A DNA stretch of 64,000 nt from Candidatus Poribacteria bacterium (GTDB lineage: Bacteria; Poribacteria; WGA-4E; WGA-3G): positions 88,046 to 152,045 of the forward strand of contig JAJEET010000019.1 in NCBI GenBank assembly GCA_022820835.1. The letters run 5' to 3'. Below the pieces are notes generated by a model that did not search any database, had not been told where the DNA came from, and was given only the letters and a program-made list of their open reading frames with translations. Shown in pieces: positions 60,628 to 64,000 of the stretch (its first letter is position 1; each line of letters opens with the position of its first letter). The translations under genes and the position numbers were made by a program.

Positions 60628-63324
60628 ATGCGAAAACTTTCTTTAGCTGCCTTCCTTATCCTACTGCTCAACAGCGCGTATCTGTTCAGCTTCGGCGAAC
60701 CGACGCTCTTTTATATTTCTAACGTCTTGATCCACGTTGGACTCGGCATCGTCCTGATACTCCCCTTCTGCGTCTATGTCTATAAGCATTTAGGGTATCG
60801 CTTGCAAGCCCCTATGCAGAAGCAAACCACCTCAACGCTCGGACAATTGGGAGGTATCGGAATAGTTGTTGGTATCATCAGCGGTATCTATCTGATGATT
60901 GTCGGTGCGACAACCCCCTATCGGTGGCTCCTCATCACACACATTGTCAGTGTAAGCACGGGTTGCCTTCTGTTCTGCATTTATCTACTGAGAAGTGCTG
61001 AACTTCTTACGCCACTGTTGCGAAAAATAATAGTAAGCGTATTGGCTATCGTCGTTATTTTTCCTATCGGTGCGAAACTCACACAACACTATCTTCCGAA
61101 CGAAACGTATCTCGTTGAAAACCCTGCACTACCGCCGACGAGCATGTACGAGGAAGGCGGCGGCACAACTGGGCATTTTTTTCCGGCATCCGTCGAAACG
61201 GAAACAGGGGCACTCATCCCGACCGATTTCTTTCTCACATCGGAGACCTGTGCCACGAGCGGTTGTCATCCAGATATCTATCGGCAGTGGAACGAATCGG
61301 CGCACCACTTCTCCTCGTTCAATAACCAGTGGTACCGCAAGTCAATTGCCTATATGCAGGAGGTTAACGGTATCCAACCGTCGAAGTGGTGTGGCGGGTG
61401 CCACGACCCCGCAATCCTACTCAACGGCGTGATGGATAAACCTATCCGCGAGAATCTCCATACGCCTGCCGCACAAGCCGGACTCGCCTGTACAGCGTGC
61501 CACTCTATCGAACGTGTCAAGGATACGATGGGCAACAGCGGTTACGTCATCAAATATCCGCCACTTCACGACCTCGCTGCCAGCGATAACCCGATCATTC
61601 GGAGTCTGCACAACTACCTCATCCGACTCGACCCGGAACCGCACAAAAAGAGTTTCCTCAAACCGTTCCACCGTCAAAACACTGCCGAATTCTGTTCAAC
61701 CTGCCATAAAGTACACCTTGATGAGCCTGTCAACAATTTCCGTTGGGTACGCGGTTTTAACGACTATGACCAGTGGCAGAAAAGTGGTGTCTCACACCAA
61801 GGCGCGCTCTCCTTCTATTATCCCGAAACGGCGAAGAAGTGCGTCGATTGTCACATGCCGCTTGTCGATTCCACAGACGCCGCAAATATCAATGGCAAGG
61901 TTCACAGCCACCGGTTCCCCGCTGCGAATACGGCGCTTCCTTTCGTCAACCAACACCCAGACCAACTCAAGGCAGTCACGGATTTTTTGCAGGATGATGC
62001 CGTAACGTTAGACCTATTCACAAACGGAGCACCGATTCCAAGCGACGGCGTTGAAATCGCACGAGACGCAAATACACGGATTGATGTCGTCGTACGCACA
62101 CGCAACGTCGGACACCGGTTCCCCGCTGGCACGATTGATGCGTTTGATATCTGGCTGGAAGTGAAAGTCACAGATGAGAATGGGAGGATCGTCTTCTGGA
62201 ACGGCAGGATTGACGCACCTGATGGCAACGGACCGGTTGATCCGGGTGCACATTTCTATCGCAGTTATATGCTCGATGCACACGGGAACTTGATTAATAA
62301 ACGGAACGCTTGGGCGATGCGAACTGTGCTTTATTCAAACACAATACCACCCGGTGCTGCGGATACCGCGCGCTACCGACTCGAAATCCCTCCGGATTGT
62401 GGGGATGTGCTTACAGTGGAGGCGAAACTCAACTATCGCAAATTCAACTGGTGGCATACGCAATGGGCTTATGCCGGGGTCCGGGACCCGGAAGACACCG
62501 ATTTCCAAGTAGACAAAGGCTACGATGATGGTAAGTGGGTCTGGACGGGTGATACTTCGGATGTCGCCGGAAAGATTAAGGCGATCCCGAACCTCCCTAT
62601 CATCACGATGGCGTCCGCCACAGCAACCTTAAAGGTCGTAGGGACAGTCCCTATGCCGTCATCATCGCAGACTGATAACGCGCGCGAACGGTGGAACGAC
62701 TACGGCATCGGGCTCCTCCTACAAGGCGACCTGAAAGCCGCTGAGACTGCATTTCTGAAAGTGACTGAAATTGAACCGGAATACCTTGACGGATGGGTGA
62801 ATGTCGCAAGAGTTAGAATTGAAGAAGGTGATATGCAAGGTGCAGAAACGATGCTTGAAAAGGCATTTGAAATCCAGAGGACACTGCCACCGGAAAACCT
62901 GCATCGTGCGAAGGTGCACTACTTTTATGCCCTCGTTCAGGAAACACGCGGTAATTACGACACAGCGATTGAGCATCTCCAGCGTGCCGCTGCGCAATTC
63001 CCACGCGATACGCGTGTCCGAAACAGGCTTGGACAGATGTACTTCCTCAAACGTGACTACGAAACCGCACTCACTGAATTTCAGAAGACGCTCACCGTTG
63101 ACCCCGAAGATTTGGATGCACACTACAATATGATGCGTTGTTACCGCGCCCTGAAGAACCCCTCACTCGCCGCGAAATCGCAGAAACTCTACTTACGTTT
63201 CAAAGCAGACGAATCCGTTGATGCGATTACCGGCATCCCCCGCCGTGCCGATCCGCACGTCAACCGGGAACGCCAACGGATTCATGAACACACGAATAGT
63301 TATGAACCACCATCCAACCCGTGA
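60628..63324 (+). CDS. Multihaem cytochrome c with TPR repeats
   Basis: About 898 residues from ATG 60628; a longer frame opens at 60556, and neither start has a clear ribosome binding site. The N-terminal 150 residues contain about four hydrophobic helices. Haem motifs follow: CATSGCH (CX4CH, near residue 208), CGGCH, CTACH, CSTCH and CVDCH, with nearby histidines as possible axial ligands, as in cytochrome c554-type proteins. After a beta-rich part (about 440-680, RTRNVGHRFPAGTIDAFD) come four or five TPR units at the C-terminus (TALTEFQKTLTVDPEDLDAHYN). A role in periplasmic electron transfer is inferred. The electron donor is unknown. Confidence 0.88.
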   Translation: MRKLSLAAFLILLLNSAYLFSFGEPTLFYISNVLIHVGLGIVLILPFCVYVYKHLGYRLQAPMQKQTTSTLGQLGGIGIVVGIISGIYLMIVGATTPYRWLLITHIVSVSTGCLLFCIYLLRSAELLTPLLRKIIVSVLAIVVIFPIGAKLTQHYLPNETYLVENPALPPTSMYEEGGGTTGHFFPASVETETGALIPTDFFLTSETCATSGCHPDIYRQWNESAHHFSSFNNQWYRKSIAYMQEVNGIQPSKWCGGCHDPAILLNGVMDKPIRENLHTPAAQAGLACTACHSIERVKDTMGNSGYVIKYPPLHDLAASDNPIIRSLHNYLIRLDPEPHKKSFLKPFHRQNTAEFCSTCHKVHLDEPVNNFRWVRGFNDYDQWQKSGVSHQGALSFYYPETAKKCVDCHMPLVDSTDAANINGKVHSHRFPAANTALPFVNQHPDQLKAVTDFLQDDAVTLDLFTNGAPIPSDGVEIARDANTRIDVVVRTRNVGHRFPAGTIDAFDIWLEVKVTDENGRIVFWNGRIDAPDGNGPVDPGAHFYRSYMLDAHGNLINKRNAWAMRTVLYSNTIPPGAADTARYRLEIPPDCGDVLTVEAKLNYRKFNWWHTQWAYAGVRDPEDTDFQVDKGYDDGKWVWTGDTSDVAGKIKAIPNLPIITMASATATLKVVGTVPMPSSSQTDNARERWNDYGIGLLLQGDLKAAETAFLKVTEIEPEYLDGWVNVARVRIEEGDMQGAETMLEKAFEIQRTLPPENLHRAKVHYFYALVQETRGNYDTAIEHLQRAAAQFPRDTRVRNRLGQMYFLKRDYETALTEFQKTLTVDPEDLDAHYNMMRCYRALKNPSLAAKSQKLYLRFKADESVDAITGIPRRADPHVNRERQRIHEHTNSYEPPSNP

Positions 63325-63361
63325 GCACCAGCAATCCGCCTTCAGGCCTCTCCAAATCCGT

Positions 63362-63390
63362 TTGACAACGCGCCTACAACATGCTATACT
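63362..63390 (+). promoter_or_regulatory. Predicted sigma70-type promoter for the antitoxin gene
   Basis: Consensus TTGACA at 63362-63367 and TATACT at 63385-63390, 17-base spacer, 47 bases before the ATG at 63438. Confidence 0.7.
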
Positions 63391-63437
63391 AATCTCCGAA
63401 ATCCAAAAGCCTAAAAAACTTGGATAGGGGGACATTC

Positions 63438-63644
63438 ATGCTTAATATCAACCCGCAATATCTTGTTAACCATAAAGGTGAAAAAACTGCCGCCGTCTTG
63501 TCGATGCAGGAGTACCGCCTTCTCATGCAGCACCTTGAAGATTTAGAGGACATTTTAGACATGGACACCGCAGCGAAAGGCGAGACTAACTTTCGGGACT
63601 ACCGTGAGATTCAAGCCGAGTTGAAAAAAGAAGGCAAACTTTGA
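63438..63644 (+). CDS. Phd/YefM-like antitoxin, no partner in view
   Basis: A 68-residue protein from ATG 63438 with AGGGGG upstream. LNINPQYLVNHKGEKTAAVLSMQEYRLLMQHLEDLEDILDMD matches the prevent-host-death fold: a strand plus the 'VLS-EY--L' helix. The C-terminal part (DYREIQAELKKEGKL) would be the toxin-binding tail. A RelE/ParE or similar toxin normally overlaps the antitoxin stop, but no such frame follows. A canonical promoter lies just upstream. Confidence 0.7.
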   Translation: MLNINPQYLVNHKGEKTAAVLSMQEYRLLMQHLEDLEDILDMDTAAKGETNFRDYREIQAELKKEGKL

Positions 63645-63868
63645 CGGGATTAGTCGTTTTGGACTTGCAAAAAGTTGTTAAAAACGCTATAAACCCTTGT
63701 AAATAAAGGGTTTATGTGATACAATATAGGTAAGAAAATAGGGGGTTGGTAGCCCCCTATCTAAACCCAAAAAAGCGGGTTGCTTTTTCTGGTTTACGCT
63801 TATTTGATTATTGTATCAGAAACTATCAGAAAAAGGCAACCCCTAAAATCATAGAGGCGCATTTTCTG
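63645..63868. other. Intergenic region with nested hairpins before the transposase
   Basis: Three hairpins: AAACCCTT (63691-63698) with AAGGGTTT (63706-63713); ATAGGGGG (63738-63745) with CCCCCTAT (63753-63760); AAAAAGC (63770-63776) with GCTTTTT (63782-63788), the last a terminator-like stem. A TTGTAA/TACAAT promoter (63697-63725, 17-base spacer) overlaps the first. Part of this is probably the left end of the insertion sequence. Nothing coding is seen. Confidence 0.6.
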
Positions 63869-64000
63869 ATGGATTTGGTCAAAATCATGGAGACATTCCC
63901 GACGCAAGAGGCGTGTATCGCATATTTGGAGCGTATCAGATGGCAAGGATCCCCCGAATGTCCGCAGTGTGAGTCTACACACGTCGGACACCACAATGAA
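63777..64000 (+). mobile_element. IS1595/ISXO2-type insertion sequence, left end (partial)
   Basis: The element starts somewhere near 63777. GGGTTGCTTTTTCTG at 63777-63791 and its imperfect complement CAGAAAAAGGCAACCCC at 63827-63843 lie upstream of the transposase, either of which may be the terminal repeat. The right end and target duplication are outside the window. Confidence 0.6.
63869..64000 (+). CDS. IS1595 (ISXO2-like) transposase, N-terminus
   Basis: Forty-four codons from ATG 63869 (a second ATG is at 63887) to the window edge. The sequence METFPTQEACIAYLERIRWQGSPECPQC is the N-terminal zinc-ribbon domain of ISXO2-type transposases, which carries the family motif 'CPQC' and would be followed by the DDE-type catalytic domain. 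The gene is incomplete here, so whether it is intact is unknown. Confidence 0.85.
   Translation, partial: MDLVKIMETFPTQEACIAYLERIRWQGSPECPQCESTHVGHHNE

Overview
The window looks like a chromosomal stretch from an uncultured bacterium of the Poribacteria / Planctomycetes-like type. The inference rests on gene content, not on any marker gene: a fused planctomycete cytochrome/DUF1549/DUF1553 protein beside two DUF1501 proteins, a phytanoyl-CoA dioxygenase, three Gfo/Idh/MocA oxidoreductases, a sulfatase, very long WD40 and leucine-rich-repeat proteins, and a sigma factor with a membrane-anchored C-terminal extension. Base composition looks close to balanced. No rRNA, tRNA or CRISPR array was seen. 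Genes are dense on both strands. GTG starts are common, one TTG start is likely, and several intergenic gaps carry sigma70-like promoters with 17-18 base spacers.

Layout. 1-1993 (minus): a translationally coupled ATPase / TOPRIM-like / RNHCP operon cut by the left edge. 2128-10130 (minus): two paralogous WD40 proteins, an M20 peptidase, a cupin, a BioF/KBL-type PLP enzyme and a sugar-isomerase-like TIM barrel. 10272-12985 (plus): phytanoyl-CoA dioxygenase, Gfo/Idh/MocA oxidoreductase, membrane-anchored methyltransferase. 13358-24548 (plus): a 1299-residue PSCyt1/PSCyt2/PSD1 protein, a 977-residue internalin-like LRR protein, two tandem DUF1501 proteins and an oxidoreductase. 24662-29778: an ATPase, a pentapeptide-repeat ion channel and a metzincin-TPR protein. 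29914-40575: mostly envelope and housekeeping genes (trypsin-like protease, PorV-like protein, rsmI, 3-hydroxyacyl-CoA dehydrogenase, VTT protein, YkuD, oxidoreductase, EamA transporter, LamG protein, two cyclophilin lipoproteins). 40726-43852: LecA-like lectin, DUF1844, a putative ADP-ribosyltransferase-HEAT protein and an RCK potassium channel. 44028-52881: ComM/YifB ATPase, sulfatase, methyltransferase, phosphoesterase, ABC ATPase, fused MNT-HEPN protein (minus), FAH-family enzyme, SDR and a lipoprotein. 53125-57067: two more WD40 proteins. 57219-60429: the ECF sigma factor module. 60628-63324: multihaem cytochrome-TPR protein. 63438-64000: a Phd-like antitoxin and the start of an IS1595/ISXO2-type transposase.

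The most interesting parts are three. First, the sigma-factor module, where a domain of about 110 residues fused behind the transmembrane helix of the sigma factor is repeated on a separate anchored protein, with a LolA/RseB-like secreted protein between them and a broken remnant of a second such protein downstream. Second, the split ATPase/TOPRIM operon at the left edge and the ATPase plus pentapeptide ion channel pair, both of which have the look of defence or stress modules. Third, short repeat families in the intergenic gaps, one of which abuts the start codons of genes that have no visible ribosome binding site.
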